Assembly: GCA_036250225.1 (NCBI GenBank)
Contig: JAPZLL010000023.1
Location: forward strand, 518,253 to 582,252
Reading direction: 5' to 3'
DNA from: Cercophora sp. LCS_1
Taxonomy: Eukaryota; Ascomycota; Sordariomycetes; Sordariales; Lasiosphaeriaceae
Length of the DNA: 64,000 bases
Both the position numbers and the translations under genes were made by a program. Shown piece by piece: positions 1 to 11,483 of this stretch. The notes under the pieces were generated by a model. That model searched no databases and was not told where the DNA came from. It was given only the letters and a program-made list of their open reading frames with translations. Each line of letters starts with the position of its first letter. The first letter of the stretch is position 1.

Positions 1-221
1 AAACCGTTTGGTCATAAAGTTTCCGTTAGGCCGTGAATTTTGGGTGGCCCTATTGAAAAACCAATGCTGACGTTGGTGGTTGTAGATATGGGCAGACATT
101 TTTGCTGGGCAAGGGAAAGGAGCCAGCGTACAAGAGAACCACCCGGTTCGATGCTTGGCTGGCGGGGGTCCTCGCGGGCGTGGATGAGGAGGGCAGGAGT
201 GTTGTCCTGGGCCGGTGTGCT

Positions 222-486
222 TTAGGGGAGGAGGCCGAGGATGATACCTGTGGTGAGAGTAAGTGAAGAAGGGGAAGTTGTGTTTTCACAGCAGCTCACC
301 CAGGGTATCAAGAGGGACCCAGCTAACAAAGATGCAGACAAGGAGGAAGCGCCCATTCGGGTGGACGTGCAGGTTGTTGGTGATGAGCTGGGGAACTCCT
401 CGGCGAGCCATGCGGGCACCGGAGGTCTTCGGGGCGATGACATCGCCGCCGAGACTAAGGATGGTGCCCGCGACGAGATGCGGGTC
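222..486 (-). CDS. C-terminal exons of a small unrecognised protein (5' part not found)
   Basis: Reading the minus strand, an open segment runs from 486 (after a ttacaag acceptor) to 300. A canonical intron 299-248 (gtgagc...caccacag) follows, then a short last exon 247-222 ending in TAA. The join keeps frame and gives about 71 residues. The end is hydrophobic (NGRFLLVCIFVSWVPLDTLG, then IILGLLP), consistent with a C-terminal membrane segment. I do not recognise the family. No convincing start exon was found between 487 and the GTPase start codon at 633, so the 5' exon may be short, may overlap the GTPase leader, or the gene may be truncated. The good splice sites and natural residue composition support coding. 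The missing start keeps confidence low. Confidence 0.35.
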
Positions 487-632
487 CTTGTAAGTTCAAC
501 TATTCCTACCCCTCGCCTTTGCCTCTCTTTCCTTTCTTTCTTTCTCTAGGCAGAGTAAGAGAGGTAGGATAATCACCACCCATTCCTGGAGTAGTTCAAG
601 CTGACAGCTTTATAATTCAGACAAGCGACAAC

Positions 633-1826
633 ATGACTGTCGCCAGAGACCAGCACCAAGGCCGCGGCACTCGAATTGCGAGTGCCATCAACCGCACTCT
701 CTCCCGCCTTCGGGCAAATGCCAGCGACGACGACGAAGACGATGCCGCCACCATCGTGGCCGGCACCCAGGTCGCCATCTTCCGTCCCCCCGGCAGCACC
801 ATCTCGCGCCCCGCCACGCGGAACCTCGTCTCGCGGCTTTTTAGCCGCCAACAGACAGCTCAGCAACCGTACTCACGCATGAGCTTCTTCGAGGGTGGCC
901 ACGATGTCACCAGTACCGTCACTAGACCAGACCACCGCATCAGAGTCTGTGTCCTTGGCGACCGCAACGTTGGAAAGACAGCAATGATCAAGTAAGTTAC
1001 CAACACAATCCGTATAAATAGCTTCAATATTGACCATATTCCAGCCAGCTCGCCTCCAACAGCTTCCAATCGACCACTCCTACCACGGCGATTGATGTTC
1101 GCACAGTCCCCATGATGAACCCCAACAACGAGGTGGTCATGGTAGAGATCTGGGACCTTCCTGGCAGTCCACCTTTCGAAGAGTGGTTTGCGATCAGCCA
1201 GGAGTTTTTTCACGGCACCGTTCTCTGCTACTCCTTTGAGAACCCGTACACCGTGGCCGAGATGACCGACTTCGTAAGCTTCTTTTACCATCATATACAT
1301 ATATATACTAACAAATATATAACAGTGGAAGCCGACACTCCAAGCCAACCTGTTGAACGGCCCGGTCTTTGTACTGGGCCTGAAGAACGATGTACTAGCT
1401 GCCGTCCCGCGAGGCCTAAACCTCCTGGAGAGGACACCAAACGTAAGTTTCTGTCATAGTTTCCTTCTCTCTCATATGTCCCTTTCATCTAACATTCAGC
1501 ATTAGAACGATGATGCCAACCAGCGCTTAGCGGCGTGTGGTTTCGCCGAGTGCTCTGCACTCAGCGGGACCAATGTCCGCGAGGCCTGGGAGGCCATCGT
1601 CGCCTTCGTGCTGGCCGAACAAGCTGGCAGGTTGGCGGCGATGCGCCGCGGCAAGCTGAGGCGGGCGGTGGTGGAGAGGGCCGAGGAGGCAGGGGAGATG
1701 CTAGCCGACAAGGCCAAGGCAGCGGGCAAGGTGGTCGCGGAGGCGGCCAGGGATGCCGGTGGCCTGGTCGTCCAGGCGGTTTACGCCGTCCTGGACGGCC
1801 CGGGTGAAGATATCCGGGGGTACTGA
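633..1826 (+). CDS. Atypical Ras-like small GTPase, 341 aa
   Basis: Four exons: 633-991, 1045-1273, 1326-1442 and 1506-1826. All joins keep frame and have canonical GT/AG ends. Residues 109-116 form a clear P-loop (GDRNVGKT). DLPG at 157-160 fits the DxxG motif and ECSA at 250-253 fits the G5 ExSA motif. The G4 position reads LKND (215-218) instead of NKxD, so guanine specificity may be weakened. The first 100 residues are Ser/Arg-rich with an acidic patch. The last ~90 residues are an Ala/Glu/Lys-rich helical tail with no CaaX prenylation box, so it is not a standard Ras, Rho or Rab. Such P-loop proteins usually act as nucleotide-dependent switches; the partner cannot be deduced. The start is the first in-frame ATG. 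Confidence 0.75.
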
Positions 1827-2062
1827 GGGGGGAGGGGGTGGGTAGATGAATGGAGATGCGGTGTACCCTCGGCGTTGCGTGGAACTTGGGTGGGTGATAT
1901 GTGTGGGCGGTGTCCGGGGGAGTTGATGCTCCTCTGGTGGTGATGTGTTTGTCGCGTGCTGGTGACGTTGGCTGTTTGCTTGTGAGTTGCCGCCCCACCT
2001 GAAGTCGGATGCTTACTTGGTGGTGAGACGGGGTCTACTAACATTCAGCGGCTGCGTTTATT

Positions 2063-5000
2063 ATGTGCGGTCTTGACGACTTTGACATTGTCACTGGGCG
2101 CATAACAGCTTGTGAGGGAACTCGCGGAACTGAAAAGGAAGACGTGTCATTCCGAAAGATGCGGCCCCGGCCCATGGGCTTCGTCAACAACCAGTTACTT
2201 CTATTTGTAAACGACGGGGCGGGCTCGTATGTTGTCGAGAAACACGAGGTGAGTTGTCTCAAACAAGCCGGCAAAAGTTCGCACGCGCGCTGCCGGTAGT
2301 CCCGCGGATTGAGCGGTCAGTACACGTCTTCCCCCTTCCCTCTCATATTCCTGGCTATCTACTCACCTACAGGCTCGGTGGTGCGATAGCCTACATGGCA
2401 ATACCGGTCAGTCCGTCCCTCCAAGATCCAAGTTGACCCAGAGCCGAACTATTATTTGTCTCTCAACTTTCCCGGTCGCACCGACAAGGGCTGAACGGTC
2501 TGGTCGCTGCATTTACCGCCAAAAGTCGGTGAGCCCGGGTTAACCTGCAAGACAAAGAGACTACGGGAACTTGCGTCATGGCCTCTGCCTGGTTACACAG
2601 GTAAGCTCTAAACAAAGTCCTCCTAACTGCTAGACTTTTCCCCCGGACACAACTTTCCCTCATCACAATTTTCCACTCTGTATGCTCAATCCAACGTTCC
2701 TATTTTCTGATTCCTTTTCGCCCTCTTGTTCATTCGTTCATCTATATACTTCACAATTTTGATCACTTCACCAGCGCACGATCTTCATCACAGCATATTC
2801 CAATTTGGAGATGTTGGATCAAGAAGCGACAGCTGGGAAGCTCCCGAGCACAGATTGAGGAAGGGGTCATGACCATACGTGGTCCTACAGCTCGCCGCTG
2901 TGGGCAATGCCAGATGACAGTGAGGTACGGCTCCCTTGGGGCAACATCAACCATGACCCGCCACCTTACCTGAGTGTTGTTCCGTTGGTCCCATTCCGTT
3001 CCCTCGGGCTGGGGGACTTGACTGGGCACTCAGCCTCTGCGGTCTCACGGCTCGCATGGTCGACTTTTGAGCCTCGCCGGCTCCCGGCTGGAGGTCAACA
3101 TTCTCAAAATTGAGCCCAGCGTCTTGGCCACTTCGAAGCACCCGACGAGGGGGACAAATGAAGTGCTCCTCCGTATGGGCGTTTCCCTGACCTCATGGTG
3201 AGTCACTCCTTTAATAGTTGAAACATTGATTGTTATCTAACCAGTTCAAGCTTGGACGTCGATGAGCTACCCAACGCTCGAGACTCCCTCCAAGTTCCAT
3301 CTTCAGATGGCTGAGTGACCATCGTTGAGACTTGGAAACAGGGAATCGCAAATGGAAACCAAAGTCCCCGACAGCGACCGAGATGGGAATTAGATTTTTT
3401 TTTTTGTCAACAAGAATCATATCACTGCTCACCAGCAAACCAACTGGCAAACCACCGACGTGCTTCGGCGACAACCCCCAACAGACATCAGCGGGGAGAG
3501 CATCCCAGTCCAACGACTGAACATTCGTCCTCGACTACATCAGCGCAACCAATCCGTCCCTGACAACATTGGTGCTGACCATTCGTCCTTTCGTTCTCAA
3601 TGACAGTAGGTGATGGCGTGGGATACCAAGCACCTTACGTGGTATGTAGTGAGCACCCATTCATTGGCAGACCAAGACTGACTCGTAGCTTTCTAGGCCT
3701 TGAAGATGCCCACACTTATATATATTCTCCTCATCTTTCAACATTTCCTTTGCTGCTATTAGGTTTTTCGCAAGCGCACCGACAACCGGTATTGACGCTC
3801 CCGAGTTCCTGCGCCGCCGATCATCTTGGCCAACCGCAAACCTGTTGCTGCCTGGAAAACATCCAGAGCAGCGAGAACTTGTTCAAGTTCGGCGCCATAA
3901 CCAACACTACAAGGGGCCGGCACTCGCGGTTCATCAAATTCGGCAGGTCGCTCCTAGATCACGCTCTAGGACAGAGGCCTACGGCAGACTTCCAGATCCA
4001 CGATCATCTATCGCGTTTGAGAGTTTTGAGGACGGGTTCCGCTTCCCGCTTCCCAACTGTCCATGGACACAGGGAACCCCCGAAAAGTCCGGCAACACCA
4101 TCTAGGCCAAGTATCCGAACTCATGGACCTTTCACATCAGGTGGTCCTGGGGTCCTCGTGTGACGAATACCGGTGCATCACCATCTTGTCGCCGCACACA
4201 CACCGGACGCTGGTTGCATTCAAGTCGCAGTGGGCATCATCAGAGTGTTCGCTCTGGCAGGAGGTGGGAGGCTGAGGCGGTAGACGACGTGGCCGGACAG
4301 CCTGTCCCAAAACCGGAGGTTCACTTGGACTCCAATAATAGGCAGTCATCCCGAGGCCAACGATTCCAGTTACGGTTCTCTTCCTTGGGTGGACAGCGAC
4401 GACAGTTCACCACCAGTCGCTGGGGGACGGACAACCCTAATCGTTGATCCAGCCCGGGTCTGCGTTGTCGGGGACTCCCCGTATATGCAGCGCATACTTG
4501 GCGATCTTCCTCATCTCAAACGACATGGTTCCTTATTCTCCAAGCGCCAAGGGGACCCCATCTATATTTCCCAACACCTCATCACAGACGGACCCTTTCA
4601 TTCGAAGCCGCGCTCGAAGACAATCCATCAAATCATGGCCAGGTAAGCTCCGGCCTGCACCAGTACTTGACGTTTAGATGTGCGGGAGCTCGTCGACCAC
4701 TCGCGGGCGGACTGGGCGACAGTGCTGAAACCCTAGTCCTTTAACTTCGAGGACGGGCGTGGCTAGCCCGGCAAAAATTGCAAAGCACGATTGTCGGCGT
4801 AACTCAGCTCGATTAATTTTCCCTCCAATTCCTTGATGTTTGGCCGGGCAATCCTCTATCGGGACGGGGGTCGGACCGTGGTCTCTATAGAAACCCTCGA
4901 TAAACAACTCAAACGCGCCAACATCGACTCACGTGGCCTTTCTCCTGTGGCCAAGCAGGTCAAGCTCATCCCCCATCACGAGGGGCTATCACATGACAAG

Positions 5001-5825
5001 TCACCGAATGGGTTCCCGACGGCTCCTCGTCAGTCCAGCACCGGCGTCATCCCAGACCTCCCGTCTTGATACATAGTGGACGTGGCGCGCAGGGTAGCAG
5101 CCTACCATCGGTGATGCATCGCCTACTCACCAGGTTTAGTATCCCCAACGCCATCCCATCTCCGGTGTTTGACCGACATAGGGGCTCTCTCCATGGTTTG
5201 AGTTTGCAAATGCTTGTCCGAGACACCGACGCCGAGTGCCCCGGTTTCCTGGAAAGGGAATACAACCTACTCCGCCATCCACAGATTCAATTTCCTGGGA
5301 GACCGGTTTTTTTCCCCTATATATATTCAACAACAACAATTTTCTTGGTCCTATCTACTGGAAAAAATGCGGGGAGCGAATTGGCGATGACATGGGACGG
5401 TACTACGGGTCACATTCCCTAGGCCAAGTCAGCTTCCTTGGATGGAAATCCAGACCGTAGGAACGCACCGAGGATGTGATGCATGGTCCACCAACCACCA
5501 CATCGAGCCAGCAGGCTAGACGTACATGCGGAACTCTCTGCAGTCTTCAGCCTGCTTTACCAGTGCGTGTTTGGGATCAAGGCCGAACAAAACCACCACA
5601 ACGCGGAAGTTGGAGTCGGTCACGGAGGTCTTGTCACCAGACGAGTCCAAGTTCCTCCAACGATACCGGAAATTCACTGCGGATGCAATTGCAAAGGACT
5701 TGGCCCCAGACTACCCACGCGGCAACACAAACCGCGAGGTCATCCTCAAGGCCTTTCTCGACAACTGGAAGGGAGGGAAGGCATTGGGCACTAACCCCAA
5801 CCTAGCTCTGGGGGTGGTTGGATGA
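2063..5825 (+). pseudogene. Broken or unrecognised coding region, many short frames
   Basis: No single long frame is present, but several pieces read like protein. 2063-2249 can be spliced to 2373-2406 and about 2488-2526 using GT/AG ends. 3028-3184 joins across a gtgagt...ccag intron to 3244-3315. A frame is open across 4281-4646 and holds a 20-residue run starting ARVCVVGDSPYMQRIL. A further piece lies near 4833-5069. The 3' end, about 5610-5825, is well composed (contains ESVTEVLSPDESKFLQRY) and ends in TGA. Adjacent pieces switch frame without credible introns, which suggests an old gene disrupted by indels. A very intron-rich live gene is the alternative. I recognise no family, and reverse-transcriptase or transposase motifs were not seen. 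Confidence 0.3.
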
Positions 5826-6259
5826 CAAAAGCAACCAATACAGACGTTGGCGCTGCGGTTCCTGAGGATGGGTCGGATCAGTGTTGGGAAGAGATGTAAT
5901 TGGTGAGGAGAGGTGTGAATGCACACAGACGAGGGACACAGACGTAACACGAAAGGGGTGGGTGGAGGACGCTGAACACGAGGACGGATCATAGTAGATG
6001 GTGGATAATAATCAACGATTTAAGGATTCTAAACACACTTTCAGAAACCGAAATCCCAATCTCTTCTCGAACTTATGAGTTTCCAAAGTCTCGTGCAAAC
6101 AAAACAGTCGTTGAATCCGCAGCGAACCCCGTCCCGCGATCGACGCCCACCGATAACTGATAAGCCGACGTGCCAAGCCAAAACCACCATCGGTCCATCA
6201 CGGTCCCCAAACCGCCACATTGCATCATCAAACAACCACGAAATGCCCGCCACCAAAAG

Positions 6260-7228
6260 ATGGCGTCCTCCTCTTCCCCAACCAAGCGCCTAACCCTCCT
6301 CCCACCACCCCCACAACCACCGCGCTCGCCCTCCCCATCTCCATTATCCCCACGCCCACCGCCCCCCCTCCACCTAACAATCCGCTTCTCAACCTCCCTC
6401 CCGGACCTGCACCTCGACATCCTCCACCCCGACACAACAACCATCGCAACCCTCAAGTCGCTCATCCGCCCACGCCTCCCCTCGCCAGCATCCACCTCCC
6501 GCCTCCGCTTCATCCACAGCGGTAAAATCCTCCCACCCTCCTCAACCTTGTCATCCGTTCTCAAACCCCTCCCACCACCGCCTCCATCCTCCTCTTCAGC
6601 AAATGGAAAAGGAAAAGGCAAACAGCCGGAGGGGAATCCGCCGCCGCAACGAGTGTATATCAATTGTTCAATTGGGGATGTGTTGACGCAGGATGAACTG
6701 GAGGAGGAGGAACAATCCGCCGCCGTACCAGCAGCTGCACCGACACAACCAGCACAGGTGCGGGATGCAGGCGTGAGGAGGAGGGAAAATGTGCCAAGGG
6801 GTTTTGAGCGGTTATTATCAGCGGGATTTACACCCGCTGAGGTTGGGCAATTGCGACTACAGTTTCGGGGGATACAGGCGGCTAGGCATACGCCTGACAC
6901 GATGCCGAGCCCAGATACGTTGAGGGGGATGGAGGATGCGTGGATTGATGATAATAGGGGGGCTGGAACGGGTGGGGGACAAGGGATGGGGATGGAGGAG
7001 GAGGGGGGCGGACAAGGTGGTGGTGGTGGGGATGAGTTTGGGTTGAATGCGGTTGTGGATGCCATGATCAAGGGTATGTTTCTTGGGTTTGTGTTCCCGC
7101 TGGGCGCGGTGGGGTGGCTGCTGAGGGAAGAAGGGATTTGGCCAAAGAGGGTGCAGGTTTTCGTGTCGCTGGGGTTTTTGCTGAGTTTGAGTGTTGGTGT
7201 TGTGAGGGCGCTGGGAGGGGAGGGATGA
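6260..7228 (+). CDS. Dsc3-like (DUF2407) ubiquitin-like domain membrane protein, 322 aa
   Basis: Single exon. After a Pro/Ser-rich N terminus there is a ubiquitin-like segment (LHLTIRFSTSLPDLHLDILH, then SRLRFIHSGKIL, roughly residues 35-95). A Gly/Pro-rich linker follows, then a conserved helical block (RGFERLLSAGFTPAEVGQLR) and two C-terminal hydrophobic segments (GMFLGFVFPLGAVGWLL and FVSLGFLLSLSVGVV). This order matches the fungal DUF2407/Dsc3 family, a subunit of the Golgi Dsc E3 ligase complex that in fission yeast and Aspergillus activates SREBP. The start is the first in-frame ATG (MASSSSPTKR). The gene is convergent with the RecQ gene, 204 bp apart. The family call is fairly safe; the specific role is inferred by homology. 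Confidence 0.72.
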   Translation: MASSSSPTKRLTLLPPPPQPPRSPSPSPLSPRPPPPLHLTIRFSTSLPDLHLDILHPDTTTIATLKSLIRPRLPSPASTSRLRFIHSGKILPPSSTLSSVLKPLPPPPPSSSSANGKGKGKQPEGNPPPQRVYINCSIGDVLTQDELEEEEQSAAVPAAAPTQPAQVRDAGVRRRENVPRGFERLLSAGFTPAEVGQLRLQFRGIQAARHTPDTMPSPDTLRGMEDAWIDDNRGAGTGGGQGMGMEEEGGGQGGGGGDEFGLNAVVDAMIKGMFLGFVFPLGAVGWLLREEGIWPKRVQVFVSLGFLLSLSVGVVRALGGEG

Positions 7229-7432
7229 TTCCTGGGGGTGAAAGTGGAGGATTGGTTTGCACAATGAGCGAGTGATACCCTGTATAGTTAATGGTTGGTT
7301 TGGAAGGAACGAGCAGATTTGGGTTGTATACTGTTTGCTCTGCTTAATATGGACATGGAGAGACGTGCCGCCTCTCGCTGTAAACATCAGATCCGGGTAT
7401 CATGTTTCCCCCATAACTCCTGTCCTGACCAT

Positions 7433-9076
7433 CTACTCAGACCAACATGCATAATCGTCAAAGTTGCCCTCCTCTCTCTGCGTCGAAATCCACTCTTCGC
7501 TCGCCAACCCCTTCTTCTGCCTCTTCTTCAAGTCTTGCGGATCCTTGTGCCAGTCGCAAGCAAAGTCGCACTCGGGCACCTTCTCCTCCCCGAAATACTT
7601 GCAGATAGCCGCATGTCTACAAGTATTTGTATCCTCGCAGTACTCCGTCAATCGATTCAAACTGTCCACCCTGGCCTGCTTATTTCCGCTCCCATCCCTT
7701 GGCGCGTCCCTGGCCACCATGTTGAACACCCGGTCCCGATCCTCTCTGCTGTAATAGAGGAAGCAATATCCCGCATTCCCGTCTCTTCCGGCTCGGCCAG
7801 CCTCCTGGTAGTACCCCTCAAAGCTCTTGGGGATCCTCCAATGCACCACAAAGCGAACATTATCTTTATCAATTCCCATCCCAAACGCTGTCGTCGCCAC
7901 AATGATGCTGTACCCTGGTCGGTTTTCAATCCACCTCGCCAACGTCTCCTCCTTGGTCTCCTTGGTCAACTTTGCGTGGAACGGCCGGGCGCCTATCCCG
8001 TCGTGTCTCAACGCTGCAGCCAACGACTCGCACTCGTCTCTCGAAATGGTGTAAATAATCCCCGACACCGCATCCGCCCTCTCCCCAGCCTGCTCCAGCT
8101 CTTCTTTTCTCCCTGGTTTGCCCCGTCTCTCAAAGACGCCCTGCAACCACGTTACAAAGTCATCATATCGATCGTTCGCCTCGTCGCTCGTAAAGCGGAC
8201 TTCGAGGTGCAGATTCGGTCGATGCGCCGTCATTGTGAAGAGCTTCAGTTTCTCGGGCGTTTTGTCGAGACCCAGTGTCTGTAGGATATCCCGTCGCACT
8301 TGATTGTTGGCTGTAGCTGTCAGACCCATGATGGGGACATCGGGGAACGTCTCGCGGAACCATGAGAGGCGCTTGAAGTCCTTGCGAAAGTCGTGACCCC
8401 ATTCTGAGATGCAGTGCGCCTCGTCGACAACTATCCGAGCCAGCTCCTTTTGCTGGTGGACGAGCTTGATGCGGGTTCGGAACTTGTCCGAGGAGCAGAG
8501 CTCGGGGGTTACATAGAGGAGACGCGTCAGGGGGTGGCCTGTGCCGAGGTCACGGTAGATATAGTCGCGCTCCGGGAGGGTAATGGTGCTGTTGAGGGTG
8601 CGCGCGTCTATATTTGTCGAGCGGAGGGCTTCGACTTGGTTCATCTGGGGGTGTCAGTATGGAGATTGACTAGTTGTTGACGGGGGAGGTCATACCATGA
8701 GACTAAGAAGAGGAGAGATGACAATCGTGACTGGAAGTTGTTAGTCTTGAGTGTAGCCTTTGGGAAAGGGAGACGAACTGCCGCGATCTATAACGGCTGG
8801 AAGTTGAAAGCAGAGACTCTTGCCGAACGAGGTCGCTGCCTGGACGAAGACATCGTTTCCTGCGAGAGCGGCGAGTACAATTTCCCGCTGGAAAGGCCTA
8901 TTTAGATCAGTTAAAACTTTATTTTTTACGTGTATGCCCGTTCAACTTTGATCCCAGGCGTTGTTGCTTTATACGGGTACGTCAAAAACATACCGGAAAC
9001 CCTCCTTGTTGAACTGGCGACGCAATGTAAAGTCGATGTCCTGGAACGACTCCGTTCTCCTGATGCCTGGAGGCAT
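7433..9076 (-). CDS. RecQ-family ATP-dependent DNA helicase, short form, 482 aa
   Basis: Minus-strand exons 9076-8994, 8897-8779, 8730-8696 (35 nt) and 8644-7433; every join keeps frame. The helicase core is nearly complete: FQREIVLAAL (motif 0), AATSFGKSLCFQLPA (motif I, K54), DEAH at 153-156, MGLTATAN, FGMGIDKDNVRFVVHW and the arginine-finger motif QEAGRAGRDG. A Cys-rich RecQ zinc-binding segment follows (CRHAAICKYFGE, then CDFACDWH). The protein ends soon after, with no winged-helix or HRDC domain visible, so it is far shorter than Sgs1/QDE-3. The Walker A reads TSFGKS rather than TGxGKS. RecQ proteins unwind 3'-tailed duplexes and forked DNA in recombination and repair. Start: MPPGIRRTES, the first ATG of the 5' exon. 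Confidence 0.88.
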
Positions 9077-11483
9077 CTTGGTGACGCGTCCCCGGCAGAA
9101 AACTGCCACACAAGAAAAATCGAATGGGGCTACTCGGCTTCTGAGAAGGTGTGGAGTTGAGGTTGAAATACCTTAGGGGGTGTTTTGGACCCCTCGGGCG
9201 TTACTCACTCACTTGGGCGTCGGTAATTTACCTGAATGCCTGTTGAAATTTCCTTGAAACGGCCTCAAAATCCTTGAAACCAACGGAATCATGGGGGGAC
9301 ATCGACTAGGTTTAGGCAACCCTTGCAATCGTTTGGTGCGTTGGTTGATGAGGAAACTGCAACGAATGGGTGGAAGCGGGAAGGCCCTGACAACCTCATG
9401 GCCCGGCAAGTTGGTGACTGACAGAAAAGTCGGCCAGCCTGGAAACATGGACCCGTATCCGCTGGGACAAAGCTGCTTACCCGAATTTATAACACATCAA
9501 AAATTATCTCTGAGGTCTTAAAATCTTCCTCTGGGTGCTTGAGATGTTATAAAAAATGCCTTTTTGGAGCTTGCGTGTGCTGGTCGAAATGACCCGAAGA
9601 GGCGTTTGCCAGATTTACTGTATGAACCTTTATCACCAATTTTCCCATCTAAAAACGCCAGAAGCAGCTCACAGACACGTCAAGCCTGAGAGCAGAGACT
9701 CACACTAGAATAGGATTTAATTGCCTTGGTCCATTTCATCAACCCGTGAGCACAACCCTGGTTGCTTTGCTGCCCTTTTGGCGTCTCGACGTTTACCCGG
9801 GTTTCGATCACCTTGTTGGTGGTGGGGCTCCCGTGCGTCAGATCGATTTACAGCCCATCCCAGGTTTCTCCAAACTTATTCCTCGTTCGTCTTGTTGTCG
9901 GCTAATGGTCCGCTGTAACCAGGTAAAATCCTCCCAGAAAAGAACCTTCCAGCCTTTTGATCTTCGTTTCGAGCGGCTACAGGGTTTTGTCCGCTTACAC
10001 AATGAATGATCCTCGGGGGTTTCTCTGTTTCACCCCTAGCTATCTGGTCCCCTGACTGACTCGGTGCACGATCTTTTCGTCAGTGTTTACACACTCGCCT
10101 GGAACTGCAGCATTGTTTGCGCCATTCCCCCATTTTTACCTTTTGAATGGGGCTTAGTGGTTGTGTGTGTGAGAGAGAGACCCGTCAAGAGGGCAACATG
10201 GTAAAACCGGGCTTGGTTCTCCAAACAACACCATTATCAGTTTCAAAGCTGAGTCAAGCTGCGAGCCAAGAAAACAAGGGGCCTCGCACACAACAACAGC
10301 CTGACTCGGCATCTATCCGCGCCCTCTCTCGGCGCCGCAAGGAAGCAGTAAGCGGGCATCGCAGACGTGTGACAGCATGAGATTTCTGCCATACTTAAAA
10401 AGATTACAATCTGGACGCTGCCGCAGCGGTGGTTGGGTTAATTACTGCCGTGGTTACACTGGCGTGATGTTTTCCAGATATGGGGGTGGCGATGGCATCT
10501 GCCAAGTTCGAGACCAGAGAACCCGCCGACCGACGTATCAGCCGCAATTTGTTGGGCCCCGTTGGCAGTTTTGTTGACTCTCTCCGCCTTGTGCTTGACA
10601 TGCTTGTTGACGGCGGCATTCCCACGATGGTTTCATCTGAAAAAACTGGTGGATGTTTGGTGTTTTGTGGTTGCTGCTCTCAGATCCAGTTGGAGAAAGA
10701 CAGCCCAATCATGGCCCCAGAATTCCCTCACAAGTGGCGGCTCCCCATCGAGTGGTGCATCGTCCCTTGCAGTTGTGCTGCGCTAGAGCCTGTCGGGCGG
10801 CGTTTTGCGTGCTCTTTACAAGCACACGCCCATGCAGGCACAGACGCGAGGGGGGTGCGGGATCGCGGGCGGGCGGGGGCTCCACCACAAGCCACCGAGA
10901 AGAGGCTCGAGAGGCTCCCGGAATCCCCCTGTGACCCTGGTCGTTCTGTGCCATGCACCCCAGCCTGTGTCTCTACGCTAACCCCTATCTTGGGCGTTTT
11001 GCTACCTGACATGCCCTGGACTGGAACCCGAGACGGCAACGCAGTCAGACAGGAACGAGAGGAATTTTCGATCCCTGGGCTGCTGTTTTCGCTGCTTCAG
11101 TCTTGCTCTTTGCCTGTGAATTCCTGTCCGTCACGAGCGCGTCCGACATACGCCCGCGAGGCCATTGAGGCCTCTGCAAACGCAGCACTGCACCTGCCGT
11201 GCACCTTTGCGTCTCCCCCTACACCGCCCGTCCAGTCGCGCCTCGACTGTGCCCGTCCCGACCTCCTGTCCCTCGATTGGCCTCAGCATGAGCTCCAACT
11301 CCGTTCGATCAACACGTTCCTCCCAACTGGCTTGAGTTTCAACCGCCTCTGTCGTCTCTCCGACCACCGCAATTGACGCGGGACACGCGGCACACGAGTG
11401 CCTTTATATCACCATTGCGTTCGAAGACAGTTGTTTGAAGTCGCCAGTCTACAAAGGAGCAGGCAGAAAAGGGGGTGTTAGTG
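9077..11483. other. Intergenic region between RecQ and Sog2 genes
   Basis: A 2.4 kb divergent intergenic stretch. No conserved protein was seen on either strand. The open frames here, including one of 298 codons at 10480-11376, have no recognisable domain and atypical composition. The CT-rich tract with spaced short ATG frames just before 11484 fits a long 5' leader and promoter for the Sog2 gene. A small GT/GA microsatellite lies at about 10161-10180. Confidence 0.5.
10161..10180. repeat. GT/GA dinucleotide microsatellite
   Basis: A short (TG)n run passes directly into a (GA)n run in the intergenic region. Nothing suggests a function. Confidence 0.6.

Noticed and set aside
4647..4681. gtaagc...gtttag as an intron in the broken region
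   Set aside because: At 35 nt it is below the usual fungal minimum and neither resulting frame stays open for long.
10480..11376. 298-codon plus-strand frame upstream of Sog2
   Set aside because: Random-looking composition rich in Cys, Pro and Arg, no domain, and it lies in the probable leader.
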